Positions 1 to 13,000 of a DNA stretch of 64,000 nucleotides are shown one piece after another. Position numbers and translations under genes: made by a program. Numbering within the stretch: position 1 is the stretch's first letter; each line of letters begins with the position of its first letter. The stretch is from Sipunculus nudus. Its lineage: Eukaryota > Annelida > Sipuncula > Golfingiida > Sipunculidae. The notes beneath the pieces are model-generated. The model had not been told where the DNA came from and ran no database searches. It saw only the letters and a program-made list of their open reading frames with translations. Where the stretch lies: contig CM049322.1 of NCBI GenBank assembly GCA_026874595.1, positions 5,009,900 to 5,073,899 of the forward strand. Direction: 5' to 3'.

Positions 1-1589
1 CGACTTGTCAAAAAATAAAGGAAATAAAACGGCCCATTGGTTTAGAACCTTGGCGTTCTTAATATACACCATTACTGCGTAAATGTAGCACCGATAGAAT
101 TAGAAGAACATGAGCTGCATAATGATATATAGTGATGTGTATTAATTCGGGAGCCATTTTCGTGCACCCTACCCCTGATTTTTTTTCTGAAAATTGAATT
201 TTTACACGCAATGTTAGTACCAAGAGCATATTTTTAGTATTTAAGCGCATGGTTGGGTCTGGACTTGTTTGACACCAAGATCTTAGTCTGATGACGAGAT
301 AAACAGCTGTGACGTAGACACACAGTGAAACCAACACGACTGAACATGTATTTTTTATTATAATGTTATTTTGCAATATTTGTTTGCATATTTGTCATTT
401 GTGCTAAAAAAAAGTATTAAATACTAAACAATAATCAACCTGACATGAATCCTACAAATATGCCTTTGGTATGAAGAATATATGCGCAAATGTTTATAGG
501 GAAATTATTCAAGATTAGAGGGCAGAACAAGGCCTCAGAAATAACAGAAGAGGAACGGACGGAGAGCAGTGCGGGGAACTCTCCCTCTTTCTCCGCCCAA
601 ATCTTTTTATACTGGTTTCAGACCATTTTTTTCAGTTTGGACTCCACCCCCACCCCCCCTTTCCCATTCCAGGGGACATTTTGAGTATTATTCTTTTGTC
701 CTCCTAGGTTTAACCCCCTATTTTTGTAAATGCTAGATCCTTTCCTGATTTATATGTAACAGTTCCTCTGAGCTAAGCACTTATCATAAAAGTGGTGATG
801 TTCTCCCAATTCTAATTGTGTAAAAAATATGCAATGTTGACATATGATAATATTGATATGGTTTAATTTTTCATAAGCTAGTACAGAGTCACCCCAGATA
901 AATTCTAAAAATTGAGCCTAAATTCTAAAAAAATATAGCCTTACTCCGTCCCATATCCTTGGAATCTCATGGCTCAAATACATTATATTTTAGGGGTGGG
1001 TTAACATATGTGCACAGAGCTTCTTGTTGTTCTCATATATAAGACCATAGCTATTATCATTGATATAGGAAAGTTCCTACAAATCTAATGATACCAAGAT
1101 CTTGCAGAAATCTTGAGAATTGCAAAAGCTAGGAAGCTAATGACATTGAAAAGAAAATTGTTTTTGAAAAACTTGCTTATTCGTGATAGTTTATTGTGTC
1201 CGATTTTGTATAATTTGGAAACTAATGAAAAAAATGCACACGAATTTGTGCTGAGTGATGTTTTAAAGGTCTGACCTCATCATGCGCAAAAAATGCTACA
1301 AATATGTCTTTGGGTTTAATTACTGTCTGTAAAAATGTCAGCCATGGTCCATAAACCAATGGGAGGTTGCTCCAGGAAAAAGAGGGTTAAAATTCAGGAC
1401 CAGTTTTGTAAAAATAATATAATTTCAGGTGTTTGTGTCATTTAGATGTGTATATGTGTGTTCTGTTGCACTTAACATAGTGGAATCGAAACACTACAAT
1501 CAGAGGAAGAAATGTAATATTATGCAAGTTACAGCTGTAGGCTACAGTGATTATAAAACATTATTGTATACAATGTTACAGATATTACC
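1..1589. other. Upstream region of the SLC13 gene, no coding gene recognised
   Basis: AT-rich sequence with only short chance open frames. A pyrimidine-poor acceptor-like AG at 1427-1428 could start the exon that carries the initiator ATG at 1590, making 1429-1589 5' untranslated sequence, but this is unproven. No TATA or initiator element stands out. Confidence 0.5.
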
Positions 1590-1691
1590 ATGGTCTCACG
1601 TATTGCCTGGATAACCTATTATCGGCGGCTAATAATCCTTGTCGTTACCCCTCTGATCCTGTTGCCCCTGATCTTGACCAATCAGGATGAT
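1590..1691 (+). CDS. SLC13: SLC13 exon 1 (residues 1-34)
   Basis: Encodes a short basic N terminus (YYRR) followed by the first hydrophobic helix (IILVVTPLILLPLI). ATG has a near-perfect Kozak context. Ends in phase 0 at donor GTAAGT. Confidence 0.9.
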
Positions 1692-4038
1692 GTAAGTATG
1701 ACGTAGAGATCACATGTACCAATAACCACTTGATTATATGAGAGAAGATTGTTCCACCTGATTATGAAAAAGAAATCTTAGAGAAATAAATCACCACCCA
1801 CCTCCAACTATAAATACACCCAATCCCACGAACACACATACTAACACACACACACATCTATATGGGCCCACGCATACTGTTGGGTAGACCAGAAGCGGTT
1901 CTTTTGGCATTGATCTAATACCTAACTGCATTGTCAGTTGACTTTATATTTCACCATAACCAGATGAACATAAAGGAACACAACAAATAACCATGTCATA
2001 ATACTCGTAATTTTAAAGATTGGTACATCCCATCATGCATTTGTCAGCAACAAAGTATTATTATACTCAATGATACTTTTTATATGTGGAATAGAATAAA
2101 GTCAAAGGTCAAACACTTGGAATCAATGTTATTAATGAATAACAAGAGTCCTGCCATTGCAGGCTACTATTAACTTCATCAGTTGGTGCTGACACGTGTT
2201 TGAGGTATCAGCGTAAACCATAATTATCTTGTTGTAAAATACTTCTTTATTCTCTGTAGGCTTCGGCATGTGGTTACGTCATCCTTGTGATGGGGGTTTA
2301 CTGGATTACACAAGTTCTGCCCATTCCGGCTACGGCCTTACTTCCGCTGGTAATGTTACCGCTGATGGGAATACAAACCTCAGCTGTTGTTGCTAAGAAC
2401 TACATAAAGGTAAGACTCTGTACAGAGGATCAACGGTCTCATGGATCGTACATGGACCTTTTTTTTATTCTATATACATCTTATATCACTTCCAAAGATA
2501 ATATTTACCAGTAAATTGCATAATCGTTCAACTTATATCAAAAATGATATTTAAATATTAAACTGCGATTTTTTATAGGTATATATTTTCCTGTAGTAGG
2601 ACTTGCTATTATATATAAAATTAATACACCATATCAATCGTGGCTGTCTCACAAACCTTTATGGTATTTTTATTTCTTTAGTCCTAAGCGTGAACAAATG
2701 CGAATGTTGCGATTTTCTCGGACTGAAAGTAAATATAATGTGTGATGTCATATCTGCGCCCGGTGGTTTTCATTCTTATTTTCCATCATAATCTGAGAAC
2801 ACCTTAAAATTACGAAAGCTTGTGCATGATTCCCATTATTTATTTGTTCTTTTTTTGAGACCTCACTTCGACTACCACCTCGAAAAAGGCGACCACTTAA
2901 TCTAGGTCCCACTGGCAGTCGTTATTTTTAGGTTCCGCTGTACCAAATTAAGAAAAAAAGTCAGGTACTAAAACTTCTTAAAACTTAAAACTTTGTGTTT
3001 AACTGTCAAGCAAAGTTAAAAAAATAATATCTGGAAACGCATATTTTGTATAACTCAGCTGGTTTAATTTTAATTATTAATTTTGTCTGACGCGTACCTA
3101 TGTAGTTTTGTGTTTGTGAATATCGGTGGGTGTAACAATGCATGATACAGATGACGATCAGGGGTATATCTCTGTAGCCTGACTAGCAAGCATGATATTT
3201 AATCATTGTTTTTTTCCATTTGTAGGATCCGGTGTTCCTGTTGCTGGCGGGAATGTTCGTGGCGGCTGCCGTGGAGGAATGGAACCTACATAAACGGATT
3301 GCCCTCCGCCTGCTGTTGATCTGCGGACCACAGCCTAAATGGTAAATTAAACAGTTTTGCGAAATGTCTCAAATACCTGTAAAGAGAGATGGACATGAGA
3401 GAAATTGAGACAGAAGGTACGATAAAAGATCGCAAAAAAAAACCTGAAGGACTGTCCTTTTCTTAATTGTTTTATCGGTCATTATTTTAAAATTATTTGT
3501 TTCATAATGTAAGATAAATGTTGTGAAAATTGCTTTGGTCTAAAGCTAGAGCAGATATCAAGATAAGGTTGAAATGCCAAGGTCAGTTACAAATGTAAAC
3601 TTTAGAGATTATTTTTAATAACGAATATGACTTATCTAAATTACAAAATTAATACGGACGTAAAAGTTTTATATAAATGAAACTACTTGGTCGTTATTGA
3701 GCTAAAGAATGTTTCCGAAATGGTACAGCTGATTGTTACATTAAGGGAACAAGTTAATTACGAGATAAAAACACCAATGATTCTTTATACTTACTGGTCA
3801 TTGATTCTTTCAAATAACTGCTTATACGTGAGCAGGCTGTTGCTAGGTTGCATCCTGCCGTCATGGATACTATCGGTATGGATACCGAACACGTCCACTG
3901 TCGTTATCATGATGCCGATCATCGGAGAAGTTCTCCAGCTGATTAAACCAACCACGCCAGGGGGCGCTGTAATCAAATGTAAGTTTACAGGTGGGGCCGT
4001 GTTTTTTATTTTTTTATTTTAGGTATTTACATGTTGAT

Positions 4039-4097
<59 letters not shown>

Positions 4098-7000
4098 GTG
4101 TGTGTTTCTTTGCTAGTTTGATCTATTTGTCAAATTGCCGGTTTGCCGTATGTTTTGCTTAAGTGAAGGTGTAGCTGCTTATTTATTCTGGTGAGAAATT
4201 GGGCTTGGGCAACATGCACTCGCACAATTTAAAGAGATAAAATAATACTTTTTTACTGGAATAAAATTCAGAGCCTAAACCTTCAAACGATCAGGACTGC
4301 ATATTATTATCTGAACTTATAAATGAAACAGAAAGATACTTACCAGGCTAGATAAAAGGACTGCTCTTTGGTAGTGGGTGGCTCTTTACCTGGGTAGCCG
4401 ACACTGTCGTAAAACCAACCCCAAGGTGAAAAAGAAACCATATACCTTCTGCCTGCCCCAGAGGGCAGGCCTAGGGGTCTACTGCTCGATGATCAATGAG
4501 AGCGAGAATCGCCAGGGCAAGGGGGGTTTTATCCCAGAGGGGCAGAGGGCGAAGTCCTTAGCTGCCTGTGATTGGCTATGGGGCATCTCTATATTGACTG
4601 TCAATCAGTGTTGAGGTCCCACCCCAGGCCAGGTCAAAGGGCAAGAATGTTACAAAGGTACACATTTTATTTAGATAATTTCTATTTATTTTATAACTGG
4701 TCTGTTATATATAATCTTTAAGAAGCCCAACTTAACTAGAAACAATTTTACCGATTTGTTACAATGGTTCTTCTTTAGCTGTTACTGGCCGTATCGGCAT
4801 TTGGTTCGCATCTAAACCGGTTTATACTCAACCGGTTTACTTAAGTCTCGAAGGAGTCCACTTTGCGTCCGCAATGTAGTTCGCTTCAAAAAAGCCTAAA
4901 CAGGTTTATACAACACAACTTGTGTTTCCCGTCCGCACTTAGGTTGTAATCCGAATCAGTCCTGCAACTGAGCGCTCCCTCGCGCAACGCATGCTTGACG
5001 ACATCAAAGGTATCGGCCAAGGCCGTTCTCTAAAACAAGACTCATTCGGACTAGAAGTGGGCTTGCCTGTACGCACTGGAAACCGGTTTACTGTAAATCG
5101 GACTCAAGTAAACCGGACTACTGTAGACCGCCTATCAAGCGGACTACAATAAACCGAACTGATGCGGATTAGTGGCCTAGTGCGGACAGAGTAAACCGAT
5201 CCACGATCCGGATTATTTGCTGGTGCGGATACGGCCAAAGTCTCAGTGAACCAAGTACAGTTGGTGTAGTTTTATTTCTAAATGAAAATCACATTATTAT
5301 CACCTTTTACCACACCTAATATTGTAAGTACTCTTCCAGTGTCTGATAAGGCCAATCAGGCGGAGGAGGGTTCCATAACAGAAAATCTTGATGATACACA
5401 AAGACGGTGAGAAACGAACAAATGATTCCCACGGTTAACAGGCCGAATCTGTGATACAATTACACCAGCCAATCCTGACAAATGAAACATATACAAAAGC
5501 AGTTGATTACAGGACACTTCAAACACATCGCTTTGCTTACTTTCTCTGCTTATCAACAATAGCTCTGCATTTCTTGAAATGAAATTTTGTGTTAAGATTA
5601 TATATTATAATGATGGGTATCAACTTTTGTACATAAGAGCATATACATTTTTTCTCCTACGTAAGAATAAAAGATATTCAGAACTGTCATTTAACATGCT
5701 TACAACTGTTTGGCTTTGATATATGGTAAAAATCTAATACACACAAAACTACTTAATTTTTTTTATTATTATTATTAAAAAGATTTTCAAATATATACTT
5801 TACTGAATACAGTAGTATGTAGCCCATATTCCGACCATGAATCTGTCTTGCTTTAAAAAAAGGAAGATATTTATTATAATTAATGGTGTAAGGTGGACAT
5901 TTAGACGTATCAGCTTCCAAGTTTTCCTGAAGATTTTATTATTCTTGGTTTCAGCGAATCAGAGCTAATTGAAGATGAAGTTGATCCAGTCGAGCTCACC
6001 AGGTGGCGCCTGCTGTGTCGTGCGGCGGCCGTCGGGGCGGCGTATGCCAGCAGTATCGGAGGGTCAACCGTTCTCACAGGGACCGGAGCTAACGTCATAT
6101 TGAAGAGCTATATGGATGAGTCAGTAACTATGACAACCCCCTAATTCAAAATCAACCAAAAACTCATTTAGAATTAATATTAAACACTTCAATTTTTACA
6201 TTATTTCAACCTGGAAAAGTGTTTGTGCTCTTTTATTTTTCTTTTTATTTTATTTTTAAATTTTATTCATTATTTTATGAAATGTGAATATTTACTTCTT
6301 TAACAGAACGCTATTTTGAGCACCAAGTATTAGCAAGCCACATTTAAGCGCCCTAATATTAAACTACATGAAAATATCTGAAATTTCTTTATTACAAATT
6401 TAATTTATTTTAATTGAAGCATTTGATTTAAATTGTTTTAATTTGTTTTAAAGAAAATAGATACATAAAATGTTCAAACAAATGAATGGATATTTTTTTA
6501 ATTTGTATATTACCAGATGACCTCTGTAACAGGTATGGCAAAGTTAATACTTTTTTAGTCTAAAGTTGGTTTAAAACAACTTTGGACTGATTTTAGATAC
6601 ATGGGTTTCCCCAGTGCTGCTATCTTAACTTCTGTGTGTAACACGTAACGTTATCGTCGTTTACGCAACGCTGGACTCCATAACCTTCTGGCGTTACGCT
6701 GGACTCCATAACGTCCTGGTGTTAAGTTGGACTCCATAACGTCCTGGTGTTAGGCTGGACTCCATAACGTCCTGGTGTTACGCTGGACTCCATAACGTCC
6801 TGGAGTTAAGCTGGAATTCAAAACCTCCTTGCGTTAAGCGAGACCCCATAACGTCCTGGCGTTACGCTGGTTTCTCTGACATCATGGCGTTACTCTGGAC
6901 TCCGGAAAGTACTGGCGTTACGCTTGACTCACCAACGTCATGGCGTTACGCTGGACTACATAACGTGTTGATGTTATGCTGGACTCTCTTTTAAAATTAA

Positions 7001-10000
7001 AATAGTAACAGCAAAAGTAAAACTACATTTATTTTATCTTGCCAAAAGGAAGGAAAACCTTGCAATATTTGATTTTATAGGAAGACGTTCTTCCCATATT
7101 TTTTTCAGATTTGTGTCTTTCGTTTAAGCGGATTGGTATGATTGTCAGTGGGCTGCTGTTTGGTCGGCAGATATGTTTTATTTGTGTATGTGTGGCTACA
7201 AAGTCCTGAGTTTTGGATAGTTGGGAAGGGATCTGGTTTTAAGAAAATATTTAACAACAAACATAAGAAACTTAATTTCATCGTGAATTCGTTGTCGAAA
7301 ACGCAGTTTTCTGGTCCTGTTCTCGGTCTTCGTGTGGGAGATTGCATGCAAATAACAATTTAAAATATGTCAATAAAGGAAGAATTCAGAAACAACTATG
7401 CAATATACTGTAAATATACGATATTGGAAGAACGTAATCGTGATTACAAAACCTAAATGGTACAGTAGTTCAGAGATATGGTAAATATTTGTCAACTAAT
7501 TAAAATAATGTTCTGTCAAAATATAACTTGAGACGGGTGTTATTTGAGTATCATGTGTTTATCAAGTGACTGCGTTCCGACGTCATGCATTATGCAGTCA
7601 CAATAATTTCACGTGGGTGTTGCATGATAACAGGACAGGATATACTGACCAGTCATAAAGGTGTTGTAGATGTAAATGTACCAGAAATGTAAGTTGAATC
7701 CATGATAGAAATATCATTAAGAAGATGCCTTACTATACGGAACCTCACCCTACATTAATATATTTTTAAAATATAATATAACCAATTTCACACCTCAAAA
7801 AATATTGTTAGCGTCAGCATACGTTGATGAAATTATCACATAAGTAAATTAATCTACGAAGATCTCATTCCATGTTATTACCTTCATAGTAACTTATCAA
7901 ATGGTAACACGGTAGAAGGCCTGATATGACTTTTTCAGAAGAAGACATTAATCATTATTCATATGTTTACATGCAGCCTATACATGAAGAAGAAGGGAAC
8001 AGAGAGCCCATTAACATATGGCACGTGGGTTGCCATGGCATTACCATACTCCGTGTTGCTGCTGCTGGCTGCCTGGGGCGTACTTCTGGTCGTCTTCTTG
8101 AGGAAACAGGCAGTCACGTGCTCTCGAGACCAAGAACGAGATAATCGTGTTATGAGCGCCCTCAGGCGAGAACACAAGGAATTAGGGCGTATCACGTGAG
8201 CGTTTTATTGCTTTTTTGGTTGAAAATAAAATAAGATATTTATGAGCGTGTTTAAGTCACATTTTCCAAACTTGGTGCAATATGATAATTTACGAAAACC
8301 CCCATCAGGATTGCTTGGAAAAAATATCATTGTTGTTATATTACATTTGTTTACACATCCTTGAAATAATACATTCTATATCACCTTATCAATAAACATA
8401 ATCTGAAACTGTGAATTAGAGATAACTTTTAGAATTTTTTTGCATCAGCTAAACAGCAAGAAAATAAGACGTTTTGTGTTTCTGTGTAATATTAGTATTT
8501 CTGACGTCATCAAATGCCAAACGTAACATGACATTACTAATAAAGTTTCGAAAATTCAGCATGAAAATAAAATGTTTCATCTTTAGAAGTCTGTTTTACG
8601 CCAATAGTTGCAATCAAATCTAATGACACAGATGCGATATAGACCATTTCTAGTAATCAGTTTCTGGTTTTAAAAATTAGCATTTTACGCCGTGACTGCA
8701 TTGGAAAAGATTCAACTAAGTAAAAAATAAATGCTTAAGGACTTTTTTCTATATTTTTAAAGGAACATCGTAGGAACATCACCTTAACTGTGCCACTCAC
8801 TGGTCGATCCTCCAGTTCATAATCTGAACATTGGCTATTTCAGGTTTGCTGAGGTAGAGGTTTTAGTACTGATAATTTTACTTGGCTTTATCTGGTTTTC
8901 ACGTAAACCCGGTTTCTTCACTGGTTGGTCAGTCTGGTTTCCCGGAGGGTGAGTATTTGAAATCTTAGTATCACAACCACCTCCAGAAACGCTTGCCATC
9001 GAAGACCACTTCTGTAACAAAACTGAAGGTCCAGTAATAGATTGAGTCTTTTCCACAAAGTGTACTTCTTGATACTAAAATAAATTTGCTATAAGCTCTT
9101 ATTGCGATGATTTTTTTTTTTTTTTTATTATTTTTGAATAGAATGTTCCGTTTGGTTCCATTAAAATATCAAATGACAGGGTTTTCAATTCAGCATACAG
9201 TGAAACCTCCGAATTAAAGACATTGACGGGACCGTACATTTTGCCCGCAAAAATGGTTCACTTAATGTACGGTTCTTAGTCACCGCGCGCGTCCATTTTA
9301 ACCCCCCGCGTCAAACATGTTTATATTGATTTTCATATTTGAAGAAGATAAAATTTGCTAAGATTTCCTTTATTTAGTGCTTTTACATGTTTAGCAAAAA
9401 ATTATGTGACTAACATGCTTTCCCTGATCATATGACATTTGTATCCAAGCACAAAAAAAAAGTAAAAAATAAATTTCGCCCGCCCGCATTGAGTTCTGAA
9501 AAAAATAACCGTACATTATTTTTTCTTCTTTTTTTTTTTTTTGCCACAGTAAGAAGATTATGAATTTTGGGACCTACTTATTTGCAATCTAAGGGCATAC
9601 ACTGAATGGCAACAACACAAGAAATCAACTTTATCTACATTATTCTCGTAAAATTTATAAAATAAAAGTTATGTTAAAAAATAGAAAATAGCACTTTTAT
9701 AAAGACTTATTCGAGAGCATTCAGAAAACAGTCCTACCGAGTTGAATTTAGCATTCATGATATAGTGGTGCATTACGTGTTAATTTTATGGACCCACCAC
9801 TGAATTCGGAGACCTGCTTACAAGATTTGCTCAGACCGACACGTATGACGGTAGCTTGAGTAGAGCTAATCAACTTCAGTTGAGCCATCAGGTAGATCTA
9901 AGAAAACAAATACCAGCCACAGGATAAGCCAATACACCTGATACCACAGCTTATCCAACTCATGCCCCTACGGACGTTTGATGGCCACGCACACTGCACA

Positions 10001-13000
10001 GGCATATGCAGGATTTTCCCACAGATAATATAAAACAACACAGGAATTTAAGTTTAACATCACCTGATTGACGAAATGTCTGTCCGAATTTAGAATTGTT
10101 GTTATTACTTGGCCAAAGATGTACCGCCAGTCTATTATTTAAACGAAATTACCAGCGAACTAGAACAATCTCGGCGGCTTCTGAATTTCGCCTTAACGTT
10201 TAGCCCCGTAGTACGTAGAAATTACTTATTCAAGTTCCGACCAGACGTGGACCGCTCTGGGTCATTCAAGCACAAGAGAAGAAGTGATGGTTTTTGCCCA
10301 GAACAGTCTACTTTACCCAATTGGAGTGGCTTAATAATGGGTCAGCCCTTCTGTAGTTTAGAAGTGATACGTAGGTCTAATCACTTCCCCTTTTATCGAC
10401 TGGAAGCTAAAGATATAAAGATAAAGAGTTACCGCCTTTGCCCTATGCTCGCCTGTCACTGTGCCATTAACACAGATATGAGTTGACAGCTCCGTTCCTC
10501 GATAAATGCCCGTCATTCACAGAAGGTACCCACAAATGAGAAAATAAATATATGATTATAAAAAGTATAATTTCAAGGGACTGTCAGTAAGTGGTCGTAA
10601 ATAGAAGGTGTCATTAGTACGGAGGTGTCTGAAAGGAGAGGTTAAACTGTATATTTAATGTAAAATGTAACAAAATAACATGTTCAGCCGGATGTAGGTT
10701 AAATTAGCGATTGGATAGATTATAGACGACTTTGCTTTTCTTGTGTTGGGTGTGTTCAATATTGCGTTTTGATTTCGTGCATACATATATTTTAGGCGCT
10801 TATGTAGTTATATCAGTTCGTACCTGAACCCTCTTGTCACTGATTTTCTTACCTTGTGTCTTTGATATAGATATGTAACGGGCACCACACCTGGTCTTAT
10901 AGTTGCCTTGGCAACACTGGTTCTACCTTCCTCTGTCGCTGATTTTCGGAACTTTAGACACGGTAAGTGTATCTTCATGATAGACGTGCATTTGCTGATG
11001 TGACCTACCTTTTCACCGACATTTTCAAGGGTTTTCAAGAGGTTGGAGTATACAAACCAAAACAGGATTGGATAATAATTTATTGCCATTTTACATTAAA
11101 TAAAAGTCATATTCCCCGAGTATTACACATCAGGCTAGACAGTCTGAGAACAGTATTAACGATCCGGAAAGAAATTCCTAGACGCGACGCGGGAAGCATA
11201 CGCTAACATACTGTGGGAATTATACAGCGTTGCACCTGAAATTTTGCATTGCTAGACGTAACTTTTGGTGATGGTTGGTTTTCTTTGTAGGTGGCCAGTA
11301 CCGCCCACTGCTAACATGGCCGTCTTTTGAGAGGAGGGTACCCTGGGGAGTTATTATTCTCATCGGCGGGGGGTTCGCTATAGCGGACGCTAGTGTGGTA
11401 AGTTTCTTTTTTTTTTAAAATATTAACTGAGGGGAAATATATGTGAATTATATGTCGATTTTAATGTCAGCGGTTTTGCCATAATATGATACTAGCAATT
11501 ACCCGTGCTACGCACGGTTTTTGGCGCGCAGTTAGATTTTGTGTGTTTTGTATTTGAGGTGACCTTGTTTCTGGGTCTGGATGATTTTTATATTAAATTA
11601 TATTTTGTTGAACATCGCTATTTAAAGTTGTCCACCGTGCCCGTCAATCCGCCAGTGAAGGTACCTGAAATCTTGCATGGTAGTTCAGTAATGCTGAGAC
11701 GTGTTCTCGATTGTTGCATTCCCCTCATCACACATGCACAAAAACTGAGCACTCAGATGGTCGGACATTCCCGCTGCGCAAGAATTCGTGTTATACTCTA
11801 GCATTATAGTATGTTGTATACATTTAATGGCTGTATATTTCTGTTAAATACCACGCACTCCCAAAGACCATTCCTGTTTGAAGGCTAAGCCATCACCGTT
11901 CGGGTAATTGTCATTCTTTTAAAGATCCCCTTTTTCGGCATACTCCTCATGCGTGATCACGTGTATGAAGGGACCCCTTGGGCAAAATAGACCTTATCTC
12001 TGCGCGGAGGTTGCCTTTTGAAGGGATCACCAATGGGGATTGATACGGGCCAGTGTCCGAAAAATCCACGAAAACCCCACACAGAGACGCCCGAGATGGC
12101 TTGCCCCCTTCATCACACACCCTATGGCCGTTGTGTTATCAGGCCCGAACGCACAAAGAAAAGGGGCGCCTAATATAAATATTTATATTTAAATTATTTA
12201 TTATGCACGTAATTCGTAAATATTGCAAGTAAAAGTTGGTGGAATCTCTTCGGATAAACCCGGTAGGATACGTATGTCGAAAATCACGGCAATCCGTACG
12301 GTGGTATCAGAGCAGATACGGAAAATCACACAAATTGCGTTACGTTATTGATATATAGATCAATTATATGTACGGTGTTGTGGTAAAAAATCTTTTGGAA
12401 CAGCGTTCGGAACATGTTTCGGAAAAGCGTACAGTCGCACACGGTCGCCCCAAGCCAGTGCTTAACATGTGGTCGGGGTCTTTGACAAAAAGTCATCTAC
12501 ACATGTATCATATGACATGGGGAACTGATCAGCAATATCACATATACTTTCAAACGAAAATGTCCATGGAATAGACCTTAGAAGCAAAAATACCAGTTTT
12601 ATTTGTGAAAATAGTAAAAATGATGGCCATGACTTATACGTAATGCGCATGCATACTGAATGAAAAAAAAATGTCTTTAAAAAGAGTATTACATAAATAT
12701 TATTAATGAGATGGCACGTGCATGTAAAAGAAACAAATACCAGTACAAACGTATTAAATTTACATTTTTACAGGAGTTTTACATTTGTAACTGCCGTTAT
12801 GAGGAAAAAATCTCGATTTTCAAAACATTTTAAGTCAATATTATGTGTCTACAACTTTGATGGTACCGCTCCACACGTTTACACATCACACTGTACCAAC
12901 CACGATGTGAATTTGGTTTACATTTTCTTTACATCTGTTACATAGCAGGCCTACATGTGTTGGTGAATATTTGCCAAGGACCTAAATCGCATGCAAGGCC

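Larger units (their letters stand above)
1692..5954. other. SLC13 introns 1-5
   Basis: Introns 1692-2259, 2410-3225, 3342-3835 and 5407-5954 show no recognised gene or element beyond AT-rich sequence. Intron 3979-5339 holds the TC/AC microsatellite and a MITE-like element listed separately. Confidence 0.6.
8196..10870. other. SLC13 introns 7 and 8
   Basis: Introns 8196-8843 and 8949-10870. The second holds the GC-flanked MITE at 9243-9545. An open frame at 10109-10486 (125 codons) has no recognisable family and no sign of splicing into the transporter, so it is not called. Confidence 0.5.

Noticed and set aside
9197-9815. A larger element with pogo-like ends (CAGTGAAACCTCCGAATT and GAATTCGGAGACC) enclosing MITE M1
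   Set aside because: The inverted similarity is short and interrupted; I could not define ends or a TA duplication.
10109-10486. 125-codon open frame between SLC13 exons 8 and 9
   Set aside because: No recognisable domain and no fit to the transporter's phase; the transporter reads through 8948 to 10871 without it.
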